Assembly: GCA_965203855.1 (NCBI GenBank)
Contig: CBDBDN010000005.1
Span: forward strand, 1 to 64,000
Direction: 5' to 3'
Source: Bin87 sp965203855
GTDB lineage: Bacteria; Chloroflexota; Dehalococcoidia; Lucifugimonadales; UBA3495
Length of the DNA stretch: 64,000 nucleotides
The notes under the pieces were generated by a model. That model was given only the letters and a program-made list of their open reading frames with translations, was not told where the DNA came from and made no database searches. This document shows positions 34,489 to 44,005 of this stretch, one piece after another; within the stretch, counting starts at the first letter, position 1; each line of letters opens with the position of its first letter. A program made the position numbers and the translations under genes.

Positions 34489-35793
34489 TTACCCGGCGAT
34501 AGCTGCGTAGGCATCCATACCCGCATAGCGCGCCGCTGCGCCCAGCTCCGCCTCAATACGCAGCAGGCGGTTGTATTTGGCGACCCTTTCGGAGCGGGCC
34601 GGGGCGCCCGTTTTGATTTGGCCGGCGCTCCAGGCTACGGCCAGGTCGGCGATGGTGGTGTCCTCGGTTTCGCCGGAGCGGTGGCTCATTACGGTGGTCC
34701 AGCCGGCGGCATGGGCGGTTTGCAGGGCGGCCCGCGTTTCGGTTAGTGTGCCAATCTGGTTGGGCTTGAGCAGGATGGCGTTGCCGGCTTGCTCCGCAAT
34801 GCCCCGCCGCAGGCGCTCTATGTTGGTAACCAGCAGGTCGTCGCCAACCAGCTGCGTGGATGCGCCCAGCCGCTGCGTCAAGGCCGTCCAGCCGTCCCAA
34901 TCGTCCTCGTCCAGGCCGTCCTCAATGCTGATGATGGGATACTCGGCGCGCCAGCGGGCGTACAAATCCACCAGTTCGGCGGCGGTGAGCGACACGCCTT
35001 CGCGTTCCAGATCGTAGCGGCCGGTATTGGCGTTCCACAGCTCCGCAGCCGCCACATCCAGGGCGATATAGACCTGCGCGCCGGGGCGGTAGCCGGCCGT
35101 CTCAATAGCCCGCAGCACTACTTCAATGGCATCGCGGTTGGACGGCAGAGAGGGGGCAAAGCCGCCCTCATCGCCCACATTCAGGTTGTGGTTGTCGCGG
35201 CGCAGGATGCCTTTCAGCGACTGATAGATTTCAACGCCGGCGCGCAGGGCGTCAGCAAAGCGGTCAAACCCGGCCGGTACTACCATAAACTCTTGCACAT
35301 CGGCGGAGTTGGAGGCATGGCGTCCGCCGTTGAGGATGTTCAGCAGCGGCACGGGCAGCGTTACGGCGGCGGCGTCATCGGCCAGATGCCGCCAGAGGGA
35401 GCCGCCGGTTGCCGATACCGCCGCCGCGCGCGCCGTGGCCATTGATACCGACAGCACGGCATTGGCGCCCAGATTGCTCTTGTCGGGGGAGCCGTCCAGC
35501 TCAATCAGACGATGGTCAACGGCGGCCTGGTCATAGGGGGACATTCCGGCCAATGCCGGGGCGATGCGGTCGTTGACATTGGCGACGGCGGCCAGAGTTC
35601 CGGCGCCGCCGAACCGGGCCGGATCGCCGTCGCGCAATTCCAGGGCTTCGTAGCTGCCGGTGCTGGCGCCGGACGGAACCAGCGCCAGGCCGATGCTGCC
35701 GTCGGTGAGGGCGGCTTCGGCCTCAACTGTGGGATTGCCTCGGGAGTCCAGAGCTTCGCGCGCGGTAATTGCGGCAATGACGGCATCAGGCAT
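34489..35793 (-). CDS. eno: Enolase
   Basis: A 434-residue enolase converting 2-phosphoglycerate to phosphoenolpyruvate. Seen are AREALDSRGNPTVEAE, VPSGASTGSYEALELRD, the Mg ligands in SIEDGLDEDDWDGW and QLVGDDLLVTN, the catalytic lysine in LLKPNQIGTLTE, and SHRSGETEDTTIADLAV. The start codon overlaps the stop of the upstream gene by one base (TAATG) behind a GGGAGG site, so the two are coupled. Confidence 0.97.
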   Translation of the reverse strand: MPDAVIAAITAREALDSRGNPTVEAEAALTDGSIGLALVPSGASTGSYEALELRDGDPARFGGAGTLAAVANVNDRIAPALAGMSPYDQAAVDHRLIELDGSPDKSNLGANAVLSVSMATARAAAVSATGGSLWRHLADDAAAVTLPVPLLNILNGGRHASNSADVQEFMVVPAGFDRFADALRAGVEIYQSLKGILRRDNHNLNVGDEGGFAPSLPSNRDAIEVVLRAIETAGYRPGAQVYIALDVAAAELWNANTGRYDLEREGVSLTAAELVDLYARWRAEYPIISIEDGLDEDDWDGWTALTQRLGASTQLVGDDLLVTNIERLRRGIAEQAGNAILLKPNQIGTLTETRAALQTAHAAGWTTVMSHRSGETEDTTIADLAVAWSAGQIKTGAPARSERVAKYNRLLRIEAELGAAARYAGMDAYAAIAG

Positions 35794-36323
35794 TATGCGC
35801 CTCCCGGAATGGGTTCGGAAAAGGGTACGGTTTGCGTGAAATCGGTACGGGCGGCGGCCGCGGCGACGGCCTTGTCCACCGCATCTGCCGGGTTGTCGGC
35901 AATGATATAGCCGTCGCCGACGGGCAAGCCGTCGCCGCGGACGGTCAAGGGCCAGCTATGCAGAGAAACTACGGGTATGCCGTAGCTCAGCGCATAAGCG
36001 ATTTCGGACAGGGTGCCGAATGCGCCGCCCACGGCGATGACGGCCTGTCCGGTGCTGACGACGGCCACATTGCGGGCGTAGCCCATGTTAGTAGCGACGG
36101 GGATGTCCACATATTCGTTGGCGGTATGGGGGGAGCCGCCGGGCAGGATGCCGATAGTGGTTCCGCCCGCCGATTTGGCGCCTTTGCAGACGGCTTCCAT
36201 CACGCCGGTCAGCCCGCCGCAGACCAGGGTAATCCCGCGCCGGGCCAGTTCCTGGCCTACCCCTTCGGCCAGGACATACACTTGGGGCGGCGGGTCATAG
36301 TTGCCGATAACTGCGATAATCAT
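35793..36323 (-). CDS. TIGR00725/LOG-like Rossmann protein
   Basis: A 176-residue protein with a SLOG-type fold: MIIAVIGNYDPPPQ, LVCGGLTGVMEAVCKGAKSAGGTTIGILP and AVIAVGGAFGTLSEIAYALSYGIPVV. The GGxxGxMEA and PGGxGTxxE-like motifs recall the LOG/lysine decarboxylase group, here GGAFGTLSE, as in the TIGR00725 family of unknown function. It is the first gene of a pair with eno. Confidence 0.75.
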   Translation of the reverse strand: MIIAVIGNYDPPPQVYVLAEGVGQELARRGITLVCGGLTGVMEAVCKGAKSAGGTTIGILPGGSPHTANEYVDIPVATNMGYARNVAVVSTGQAVIAVGGAFGTLSEIAYALSYGIPVVSLHSWPLTVRGDGLPVGDGYIIADNPADAVDKAVAAAAARTDFTQTVPFSEPIPGGA

Positions 36324-36411
36324 TGCAATGGCGCTCCGTTGGGTTCGTGCTGCTATGATTCCCCACGCCGGACGGGCGGGAACGGGCCGTATAGTAGCAG
36401 AAATGAATGAC

Positions 36412-36433
36412 GGGGCGAATGATTATTCGCCCC
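36412..36433. repeat. 9-bp inverted repeat stem-loop
   Basis: GGGGCGAAT-GATT-ATTCGCCCC, perfect, with no T-run on either side, between divergent genes. Role unknown; it could be a protein site or a relic of a repeat. Confidence 0.5.
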
Positions 36434-36595
36434 GGAGTGGACCATAATAGCAAGCCCGACGCAGCTATGGGCCGCAGCCGGTTAAGCGGGCGGCTTGCGT
36501 CCGGCGGAGTTGAATAATACACTATCGCTACGGCTGACGAGCGTGGCATTGCCGATTGCCAATCCAGCATCGGCCAACAAGGATGCGGCAAATTT

Positions 36596-37063
36596 ATGAC
36601 CGACCAGGAATTAGACATCATCGTAACTGACGCTACCAAGCGTATTGAGGGCGATATTAGCTGGAGTCATGATCCACAGCATAGCGGCGCTCAGGAATTC
36701 CGCGTGCCGGTTCATTCCGACGAAGGCTATCCGATATTTCTGGTTGGCCGTTACAACGATGCGATGGGCAAACTGAGCTATGTAGTTGTCCACCAGAGCG
36801 CCGGACGCATCTACGGCCTGGACTTGGGCGCCAAGCATCGTAACCCAGCTCCGCCGGAAGGCGGCCCCCGTCAATTGCTGGACGGCACGCACAAGCACTA
36901 CTGGCGCGAACGTTACGGCGATAAATGGGCGTATGAGCCCCCAGATATAACGGAGTCTTGGGAACGGCCTCTGGCGGTCTGGCAACAGTTTTGCTCCGAA
37001 GCCCGCATTGACCATCAAGGTCAATTGCAACCGCCGACGGCGCAGGGGGAATTTTTGCTATGA
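36596..37063 (+). CDS. Hypothetical protein, first gene of a coupled pair
   Basis: A 155-residue soluble protein (MTDQELDIIVTDATKRIEGDISWSH; PIFLVGRYNDAMGKLSYVVVHQSAGRIYGLDLG). It starts behind AAGGAT and overlaps the next gene by 4 bases (ATGA). The central strand-rich region suggests a compact alpha/beta fold. Not recognised with confidence; its partner carries DUF1828/1829-like regions, and such pairs are found as accessory or phage-borne units. Confidence 0.6.
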   Translation: MTDQELDIIVTDATKRIEGDISWSHDPQHSGAQEFRVPVHSDEGYPIFLVGRYNDAMGKLSYVVVHQSAGRIYGLDLGAKHRNPAPPEGGPRQLLDGTHKHYWRERYGDKWAYEPPDITESWERPLAVWQQFCSEARIDHQGQLQPPTAQGEFLL

Positions 37064-37839
37064 CACCGGCCGACTTGTGCGCGACCATAAGCGCGGGACT
37101 GCCGCCGCTTTTCCAGTGCGCCCCGGCGCCCCGAGAGGGTGTACTGGTGCAGACGCCGTTTCTGTACCCCGATGGCGGCGTCGTGGAATTGGCCGTCGTA
37201 CCGCGCAACGACCGGTTTGCAGTCACCGATCACGGCGAAGCGCTAGGCTGGCTGGGAATGCAGTCCGTGCGGGGCAATATGTCGCCCAAGCAACGCGCGC
37301 TGGTTGGCGATGTATGTCAAACATTGGGCGTGGATTTGAATCGTGGACGGCTGGTGCTGTGGTGCGACAGCCCGGCAGAATTAGGGGAAACCGTCCATCT
37401 GTTAGGCCAGGCAGTGGTGCGTGTGGCCGATGTCTGGTTCACGCTGCGCCGTCGCGCGTCAGAAACGATGAAGGACGAAGTAGCAGAATGGCTGACCGAG
37501 GCCAGAATACGGTTTGACACCGATTTGCGTAAAGGGGGACGTTCCGGGCGCGAATGGCGAATTGATTACCAGACTTATACCGATACCAGAACGGCGCTGG
37601 TATCTCTGCTAATCACCGGCTCGCGCGGGGCGGCGCAGCGCATAACGGAGCACACGCTGGCCGGCTGGGTTGACCTGAACCACTTGAAAGTCGCCCAACC
37701 CAATTTGGCCTTTATTTCCCTTTTTGACGACACCGCGGACGTGTGGCGCGAGGAGGATTTCAAGATGGTAGATCAATGGTCGGAGACCGGGTTCGCATCG
37801 CGCCCGGATGATTTCATGCGGCTGTTGGAGGCGGCATGA
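37060..37839 (+). CDS. DUF1828/DUF1829-like protein
   Basis: A 259-residue protein. The first 120 residues (VLVQTPFLYPDGGVVELAVV, DRFAVTDHGEALGWLG) resemble DUF1828, the rest (RIDYQTYTDTRTALVSLLITGSRGAAQRITEHT) resembles DUF1829. Such proteins have been seen in prophages and accessory islands with no proven activity. Translation is probably coupled to the gene before. Confidence 0.6.
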   Translation: MTPADLCATISAGLPPLFQCAPAPREGVLVQTPFLYPDGGVVELAVVPRNDRFAVTDHGEALGWLGMQSVRGNMSPKQRALVGDVCQTLGVDLNRGRLVLWCDSPAELGETVHLLGQAVVRVADVWFTLRRRASETMKDEVAEWLTEARIRFDTDLRKGGRSGREWRIDYQTYTDTRTALVSLLITGSRGAAQRITEHTLAGWVDLNHLKVAQPNLAFISLFDDTADVWREEDFKMVDQWSETGFASRPDDFMRLLEAA

Positions 37840-37933
37840 AATGGCAGAAAATCTACTTGCTCCGCTATGGACAACGGGCGATCTGAGGCGTGGCGGAGGG
37901 TGGAGTCCATTAGGGACGCTTAACAAATCAAAA

Positions 37934-37972
37934 CCCCCCTGGGTGCGCCGTTCCGATGAGAGGCGTGGGGGG
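37934..37972 (-). terminator. Intrinsic terminator of the nuo operon
   Basis: On the minus strand CCCCCC (37972-37967) pairs with GGGGGG (37939-37934), with an inner CGCC/GGCG pair, and is followed by TTTTGATTTG. It lies 65 bases after the nuoN stop. Confidence 0.8.
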
Positions 37973-38036
37973 CCTGGACGCTGAAAATATAGCCTATTTC
38001 GGCCCGCGTGTCAACCGATTACCGTCTGCCTACCCT

Positions 38037-39770
38037 CTACCCGCCCGGCACAATCGCCGCGCCCGCCGCCTCAATCAGCCCCAGCAGCGGCGCCGGGTAG
38101 ATGCCCAGCCAGGTTACGACCAGCGCTCCGATCCCCATCGTCGCCAGCAGCAGCACGGATGGCCGCGCCAAGGGCGGGACTGCTGCCGTATCCGCAGCGT
38201 CATGGCCGTGTGCGCCGGCGTTAGCCTGATACCCGGCAGCGGCGCGCTGAGCAACTTCGTACATACATTCATAGCAGCCGGTGTATTCGTCCCCGTGGAT
38301 ACAGCGGGCGTACAGCTTGTCGCCGTTCTCCGTCGGCTCCCAGGTGTAGAGATCGGCGCCTAAATCCCAAGTGGACATTTCAGCGGCGGCAGTGGCGGAC
38401 TGGGCATCTCCGGCATGGTCGGCCTGTCCAGGGCCGGCGGCGTGGGCCGGCTGGATGTACATTACCCGCAGCACTTGCAGATAGTAGTACAGCGAAATCA
38501 GGCTGCTGAATATGGCGACGCCGGCCAGCCACAGCATACCGCCGTCGGCTACTGCGGTGAATAAATAGAACTTGGCGGTGAACCCGGCGAATATGGGCAG
38601 TCCGGCCAGCGAAAACAGGCCGATGGCGATGGCCGCCGCCGTATAAGGATGCCGGTCGGCCAATCCCGCCAGGTCGGCAATGTTATCTTTGCCCTCGCGG
38701 TTGTAGTAAGCGGCGATGCCGGCGAAAACCACCAGATTGGTTGCGGCATAGACTACCAGATAGAAAATCACCGCTTTGGCCGCCAGTGCGAAATCGCTGC
38801 CCAACACGGCGACGCCGGCCAAAGCGTAACCTACATGGCCGATGCTGCTGTATGCCATCAGCCGTTTCAGGTTGCGCTGCGCCAGGGCTACCAAGTTGCC
38901 CAGCAGCATCGTCAACGCCGCCAGCACGGCGATGACCAGCTGCCAGTCATCCCAGCGGTCGGCGGCCGGCACGATGGCCTCGGCGAACAGGCGCAGCGTC
39001 AGGGCGAATGCCGCCGCCTTGGAGCCGATGGCCAGATACGCCGTAACCGGCAGCGGCGCCCCTTCGTAAGCGTCCGGCGCCCAGGCGTGGAACGGCACTG
39101 CGGACAGCTTGAACCCCAGTCCCGCTATCAGCAGGGCGATGCCTACCCACAAGACCGGGCTGGCTGTAGCCGGCGCCGACAGTTCGGCAGCGATGCCGGC
39201 GAAATAGGTCGTGCCCAGAGCCGCATAGATGTTGCTCAATCCGTAGAGCATTACCGCCGAGGACAGCGCGCCGATGATGATGTACTTGATGCCGGCCTCG
39301 TTGGAACGCGCCTCCCGCAGCCCGTAGGCAACCAGCACGAACAGGCTGAACGACAGCAGTTCCAGGGCAATATAGGCGGTGAGCAATTCCCGCGCCATCG
39401 CCATCAGGTTCATCCCCAGGATGCTGAACAGCAGCAGGCCGTAGAACTCGCCCCGATGCTGCAAGCGGTCGCGCCCATACTCTGCCGCCAAGGCGATGAT
39501 GCCGATGCCGATGGCCAGAAAGAACACTTTAAAGAACAAGCTGAACCCGTCCACCGCGACCAGGCCGCCGTAGAGGGTAACGCTTTCCGTCGGCCGCATC
39601 AGGATGGCGATGACGATTACGCCGACCAGGCCCAGCGCGGCCAGCCCGGCCAGCCATTCCTTGCGTTCCTCCGGCAGGAACAAGTCCGCCGTGAACACCA
39701 GAAAGGCCAAGCCCGCTAACGCGAATTCCGGCGTCAGCAGGTGGAGGTTAGCGGTCAGTTCGCCGTTCAT
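38037..39770 (-). CDS. nuoN: NADH-quinone oxidoreductase subunit N with a Cys-bearing insert
   Basis: A 577-residue antiporter-like proton-pumping subunit of complex I with about 14 membrane helices; ERKEWLAGLAALGLVGVIVIA and LKRLMAYSSIGHVGYALAG (with the pump lysine) are typical. Unusually, residues about 442-535 form a hydrophilic insert between the last two helices, rich in Ala/Gly/His, with CIHGDEYTGCYEC (Cys490, Cys499, Cys502). NuoN proteins are normally about 480 residues, so the insert explains the extra length. Last gene of the operon. Confidence 0.93.
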   Translation of the reverse strand: MNGELTANLHLLTPEFALAGLAFLVFTADLFLPEERKEWLAGLAALGLVGVIVIAILMRPTESVTLYGGLVAVDGFSLFFKVFFLAIGIGIIALAAEYGRDRLQHRGEFYGLLLFSILGMNLMAMARELLTAYIALELLSFSLFVLVAYGLREARSNEAGIKYIIIGALSSAVMLYGLSNIYAALGTTYFAGIAAELSAPATASPVLWVGIALLIAGLGFKLSAVPFHAWAPDAYEGAPLPVTAYLAIGSKAAAFALTLRLFAEAIVPAADRWDDWQLVIAVLAALTMLLGNLVALAQRNLKRLMAYSSIGHVGYALAGVAVLGSDFALAAKAVIFYLVVYAATNLVVFAGIAAYYNREGKDNIADLAGLADRHPYTAAAIAIGLFSLAGLPIFAGFTAKFYLFTAVADGGMLWLAGVAIFSSLISLYYYLQVLRVMYIQPAHAAGPGQADHAGDAQSATAAAEMSTWDLGADLYTWEPTENGDKLYARCIHGDEYTGCYECMYEVAQRAAAGYQANAGAHGHDAADTAAVPPLARPSVLLLATMGIGALVVTWLGIYPAPLLGLIEAAGAAIVPGG

Positions 39771-39810
39771 TTCGTAAGCCCACAGATTGGATGGCCGTTA
39801 AGTCGCATCG

Positions 39811-40401
39811 CTATGGCAGTTTGTGCCATGTACAGTCAAGAACCGACGTCTGAGAGAGCGATGGGCGAACCCCGCCGCATCGGAGTACATCCTCTTGTCC
39901 AGTAGCGGTTAGATTGCCATGCCCTACGCTGTAGTCAATCCGGCATTCTATCTGCTGCCATCCGTCTGCGCTGTAGCCGTGGCCGCCGCTGCATCGTACG
40001 CTCTCGTCAAGAAAGCTACGCAACCGCCGCTCAATATCAAAGTCATCAACTTGGAAATTCGGATCGGCATATATTCTTATATTCACGGCATCGTCCCCCA
40101 AAGAAAAGCGCAATGCCGCCTCGTCGTTTATGTTCACCAAAAGGTCCGGCGCGCTCATAGGTGGGGGCGTAAGCGTAGGGCTGGGCATTGTTGAAGTTTC
40201 GATAGCCGGAGCTACGCTAGTTGCCGCCGGGCTGACCGCGACGGGCGCTTCTACTACCCGAGTAACCCCCACAGTTCTGTCCACCACCCGAGTAACCTCT
40301 ACCTCTCGGGTAACGACTATTTGCTGAACTACGGGCTCCGGCGCAGCGCAGGCGATTGCAAGCAACGCCATTGCCAGTGCAACGACTGCTAGGGATTTCA
40401 T
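39811..40401 (-). CDS. Lipoprotein inserted between nuoM and nuoN
   Basis: From the ATG at 40401 (GAGGAG 8 bases upstream) the 196-residue protein starts MKSLAVVALAMALLAIACAAPEP, a lipoprotein signal with the lipobox cysteine at 18. It is followed by VTREVEVTRVV and GVTRVVE, a Val/Thr/Arg tract common after the lipobox in Chloroflexi secreted proteins, a Pro/Thr-rich linker, and a soluble domain with four cysteines (VRCSGGHGYSADGWQQIEC, LRCGG, LDCTW). Not a known complex I subunit. Confidence 0.75.
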   Translation of the reverse strand: MKSLAVVALAMALLAIACAAPEPVVQQIVVTREVEVTRVVDRTVGVTRVVEAPVAVSPAATSVAPAIETSTMPSPTLTPPPMSAPDLLVNINDEAALRFSLGDDAVNIRIYADPNFQVDDFDIERRLRSFLDESVRCSGGHGYSADGWQQIECRIDYSVGHGNLTATGQEDVLRCGGVRPSLSQTSVLDCTWHKLP

Positions 40402-40454
40402 CGTGTGCTCCTCTATTTCATTTTGGTAAGGCGAACCTTGAAATCCGGCAAACG

Positions 40455-41972
40455 CTAGAACACCGACAGCGCGCTTGCTACGCCGGTGTTGATCACCCGC
40501 AGCAGCGGCGCCGGCCATACTCCGACTGCAATCAGGATGATTACGAAGGCGGCGCCGACGCTTTTCTCTACCGGGCTGGCGTCGGTAAGGTGTTCCCACT
40601 GCGGGTCGGCTTCGCCAAAGAATGAACGGGCCAGCAGCCGCAGGATGTACACCGCCGTTATCGCCGCGCCGATGACCGCCAGCACCGCCAGCGGCAGATA
40701 GGTGCGGAACGCCCCGGTGAACACCATAAACTCGGCGATAAATCCGCTCAATCCCGGCAGGCCCAGCGAGGCCAGCCCGGCGATGGCGAAAAAGAAAGTG
40801 GTTACGCCCATCCGCTTAATCAGCCCGTTCAGCACCATTGTATCCCTAATGTGCGCCCGCTCGTAGATAGCGCCGACCATGGCGAACATCAGCGCCGTCA
40901 TTATGCCGTGCGAAAACATTTGCAGCACGGCGCCGGCTACCCCTACCGGGTGCAGCGTGGCAATGCCCATCAGCACATATCCCATATGGCTGACGCTGGA
41001 ATAGCCGATGACATACTTCAGGTCGCGCTGCGCCAATGCCGAGATGGCCCCATAGATGACATTGACGGTGCCGAGTCCAATCAGTACCGGCATCCAGACT
41101 TCGGCGCCCGCCGGCGTCAGCAGCATTCCCACCTGGATGATGCCGAATGCGCCCAGCTTCATCAGCACGCCGGCATGGAGCATACTGACGCCGGTGGGCG
41201 CGGCTACATGGCCGTCGGGCGACCAGGTATGAAAGGGCCAGAGGCCGGCCAATGCGCCGAACCCGACGGCGAACAGCGGGAATACCCACAGCTGCATCGT
41301 GCGGGAAAATGCGCCGTTCTGTTGCAATTGCGCCAGTTCGTCAATGTTGAAAGTGGGCATCCCGGCGTTGGACGATGCGATATAGCAGGCCAGTATGCCG
41401 ATCCAGATTAGGACGCTGCCGGCTACCAGCATCAGCATCAGTTTCATCGCCCCGTATTCTTTGGTGCGGAGGAACGATCCAAAATCGGTGCTGCTGCCCC
41501 AGACGCCAATCAGCAAGTACATCGGCAGCACGGCCAGTTCGTAGAAAAAGAACAGGAAAAAGAGGTCGCGGACGATGAACACGCCGTACACGCCGGCGCC
41601 CAAGGCCAGCAGCAGCACGAAAAAGTCCCGCGTGCGCCGCCGAATGGTCTGGCTGATGAGTACTGCGCCCATCAGGACGATGCCGTTGAGCAGCACCAGC
41701 GGCGCGCCGATGCCGTTCACGCCGAGATGCAGTCCGATGTTCACCGGAGGCCCAATCCATTCATTAAGCACCCACTGGAACTGGACGCCGCCGGCGGCGT
41801 AGTCATAGCGGACAAAGACCGCTATTGAGAGCGCCAGGCAAATGACGGCGATGAATATGGCGAACTGCCAGGCGTCCCGCGGCCGATCTTTGGGCAGGAA
41901 CATTGCCAGCGCCGCCCCGGCCAGCGGTATCATTACCAGCAGCAGCAGCGCTACGGAATCAAAGTTGCCCAT
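40455..41972 (-). CDS. nuoM: NADH-quinone oxidoreductase subunit M
   Basis: A 505-residue antiporter-like subunit with about 14 helices. The pump residues lie in FFFFYELAVLPMYLLIGVWG (glutamate) and in LKYVIGYSSVSHMGYVLMG (lysine). PFHTWSPDGHVAAPTGVSMLHAGVLMKLG is the typical NuoM stretch. The ATG at 41972 was preferred over a TTG two codons upstream. Confidence 0.97.
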   Translation of the reverse strand: MGNFDSVALLLLVMIPLAGAALAMFLPKDRPRDAWQFAIFIAVICLALSIAVFVRYDYAAGGVQFQWVLNEWIGPPVNIGLHLGVNGIGAPLVLLNGIVLMGAVLISQTIRRRTRDFFVLLLALGAGVYGVFIVRDLFFLFFFYELAVLPMYLLIGVWGSSTDFGSFLRTKEYGAMKLMLMLVAGSVLIWIGILACYIASSNAGMPTFNIDELAQLQQNGAFSRTMQLWVFPLFAVGFGALAGLWPFHTWSPDGHVAAPTGVSMLHAGVLMKLGAFGIIQVGMLLTPAGAEVWMPVLIGLGTVNVIYGAISALAQRDLKYVIGYSSVSHMGYVLMGIATLHPVGVAGAVLQMFSHGIMTALMFAMVGAIYERAHIRDTMVLNGLIKRMGVTTFFFAIAGLASLGLPGLSGFIAEFMVFTGAFRTYLPLAVLAVIGAAITAVYILRLLARSFFGEADPQWEHLTDASPVEKSVGAAFVIILIAVGVWPAPLLRVINTGVASALSVF

Positions 41973-41999
41973 CGTCAAAACCGCTCTTGCCGCCGCCGG

Positions 42000-43934
42000 C
42001 TATGCCGACTGAATCCACCAGAAAATCGCCAGCCCGATGACGCCCAGCGCCACTGCTAAAGCGTAGGCGTAGGCGTAGCCGGTGATGTGCAGCCGGAGGG
42101 CTACGCCCGCCTTGCGTACCGCATCGGCCGGCCCGTTCACGGCGATGTCGTTCACAATCGCCCGGTCAAAGTAGGCTGTCAGGCGCGCCGTGGCCAGCAC
42201 GACCCGGTCAATAACCCACTGGTAGGTTTCGTCCATATAGTAGCGGTTCTCCACTACGCGCAGGACGGGGCGCAGCCGCCGGCGCAAGGGTTCGTGCGAC
42301 CAGGCGCGGCGCACATACACCAGCCAGGCCAGGATGAATGCGCCTAACGCCAACAGTACGGAGAGAATGCCCAGGACGATGCTGAAATGGAAACCTTCGG
42401 GGTGGTCGTAGAACACGAAATAGCCGAACCCGTCAAAATTGCCCGGCCAGTTAAAGGCGATCCAGCCGAACCCGACGGCCAGAACCGCCAATACCGCCAA
42501 TACGCCGGTCATCAGGGCTGGCGATTCGTGGGCGTGGGCGCTGTCCTCTCCCGGCGGCCCAAAGAATACGACGAACATGGCCCGCGCCATGTACAGCGCG
42601 CTTAAAAAGACGGTCAGCATCGTCAATATGATGAAAATGACCGGCAGGTTGCCGGCTACCGCCAGCAGGATTTCGTCTTTGCTCCAGAAGCCGGACAGGA
42701 TAGGGACGCCGCCGAGCGACAGCGCGCCGATGCAGAAAGTGGCCGTCGTTAGGGGCATGGCCCGGCGCAGTCCGCCGACGCGGCGAATGTCAACATCGGC
42801 GTGGGCGCCCACGCCGTGCATGACGCTGCCGGCGCCCAGGAACAGCAGGGCTTTGGCGAACCCGTGCGCCATCAGATGGAACACCGCCGCCGTCCAGCCC
42901 AATGCGCCCAGCGACAGCATCATCAGGCCCAGGTGCGATATGGTGGAGTAGGCTAGGATGCGTTTCAGATTGGTGGACACCAGCGCAATAGCGGCCGCGC
43001 CCAGCGCAGTAATCAAGCCGATGCTGGCGACAATCAGCAGGGCTTCCGGCGAAGCGGCGAATATGGGGTAAGCGCGGGCTACCAGATAGACGCCGGCAAT
43101 GACCATCGTGGCGGCGTGGATCAGCGCGCTCACCGGCGTGGGGCCTTCCATGGCATCGGGCAGCCAGACATGGAAGGGGAACTGCGCCGACTTGCCCATT
43201 GCGCCCAGCAGCAGCAGTAGGGCCGACGCCGTAATCACGCCGTCGCTCAATGCGCCCGACTGCGCCGCCGCAAACGCGTCCGTCATACTGAAACTGCCCA
43301 CATTGACCCACAGCAGCAGGATGCCCACCAGCAGGCCCACATCACCGATGCGCGTTACGACGAAAGCCTTTTTCGCCGCCTCGCGCGGGCCCGGCTGCTC
43401 AAACCAGAACCCGATCAGCAGGTACGAACACAAGCCCACCAGCTCCCATGCGATGTACAGCAGCAGGAAATTGTCCGCCAACGCCAGCGTCAGCATTGCC
43501 GCTACAAACAAGGCTTGCCAAGCGTAATACCAGCCGAAGCGCGGGTCGCCTTTCATATATTCCAGCGAGTACAGCTGCACGCCCAGGGCCACGAAAGTAA
43601 TCAGGCCCAGCAGGACGATGGTCAGCGGGTCAATCAGCATTCCCCAGCCCAGGCGGATGGCCTGGTCAACGCCGGCGCCGCCGGGGATGCCGGCCTCAAA
43701 CCAGGGGATGCTGAAATGGCAGGTGAGCGCTTGGGTAATCCCGCTGACGGCGCAGGCCGGGCTGCTTGCGCCGTCGCCCAGGAAACTCACCGTAGCCAGT
43801 ATCCAGACCGCGAAACCGCCGGCGATAGCCAGCAGGGCCAGCGGCGCGCCCCGCAGCGGCAGCCACCGCTGAAAAAGCATAATCAGCGGGCAGGCGGCGA
43901 AGGAGAAAACGGGTATCAGAAAAGCCAGCGACAT
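42000..43934 (-). CDS. nuoL: NADH-quinone oxidoreductase subunit L
   Basis: A 644-residue antiporter-like subunit from the ATG at 43934. YIAWELVGLCSYLLIGFW, PFHVWLPDAMEGPTPVSALIHAATMVIAGVYL and LKRILAYSTISHLGLMMLSLG are diagnostic, and the C terminus carries the long lateral-helix region (RRRLRPVLRVVENRYYMDETYQWVID). No clear ribosome binding site is seen; two 14-bp tandem repeats lie just before the start. Confidence 0.97.
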   Translation of the reverse strand: MSLAFLIPVFSFAACPLIMLFQRWLPLRGAPLALLAIAGGFAVWILATVSFLGDGASSPACAVSGITQALTCHFSIPWFEAGIPGGAGVDQAIRLGWGMLIDPLTIVLLGLITFVALGVQLYSLEYMKGDPRFGWYYAWQALFVAAMLTLALADNFLLLYIAWELVGLCSYLLIGFWFEQPGPREAAKKAFVVTRIGDVGLLVGILLLWVNVGSFSMTDAFAAAQSGALSDGVITASALLLLLGAMGKSAQFPFHVWLPDAMEGPTPVSALIHAATMVIAGVYLVARAYPIFAASPEALLIVASIGLITALGAAAIALVSTNLKRILAYSTISHLGLMMLSLGALGWTAAVFHLMAHGFAKALLFLGAGSVMHGVGAHADVDIRRVGGLRRAMPLTTATFCIGALSLGGVPILSGFWSKDEILLAVAGNLPVIFIILTMLTVFLSALYMARAMFVVFFGPPGEDSAHAHESPALMTGVLAVLAVLAVGFGWIAFNWPGNFDGFGYFVFYDHPEGFHFSIVLGILSVLLALGAFILAWLVYVRRAWSHEPLRRRLRPVLRVVENRYYMDETYQWVIDRVVLATARLTAYFDRAIVNDIAVNGPADAVRKAGVALRLHITGYAYAYALAVALGVIGLAIFWWIQSA

Positions 43935-43938
43935 CGGT

Positions 43939-43966
43939 TGATTGCGTAGAGGTGATTGCGTAGAGG
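43939..43966. repeat. Two 14-bp tandem repeats just before the nuoL start
   Basis: TGATTGCGTAGAGG twice in a row, 4 bases from the start codon on the minus strand. Confidence 0.8.
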
Positions 43967-44005
43967 GATTGACTACATCGTAGGGATTACGCGGCGGAGC
44001 GGCCG

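Noticed and set aside
36412..36433. Intrinsic terminator at the 9-bp stem-loop
   Set aside because: No T-run follows on either strand, and the flanking genes point away from it.
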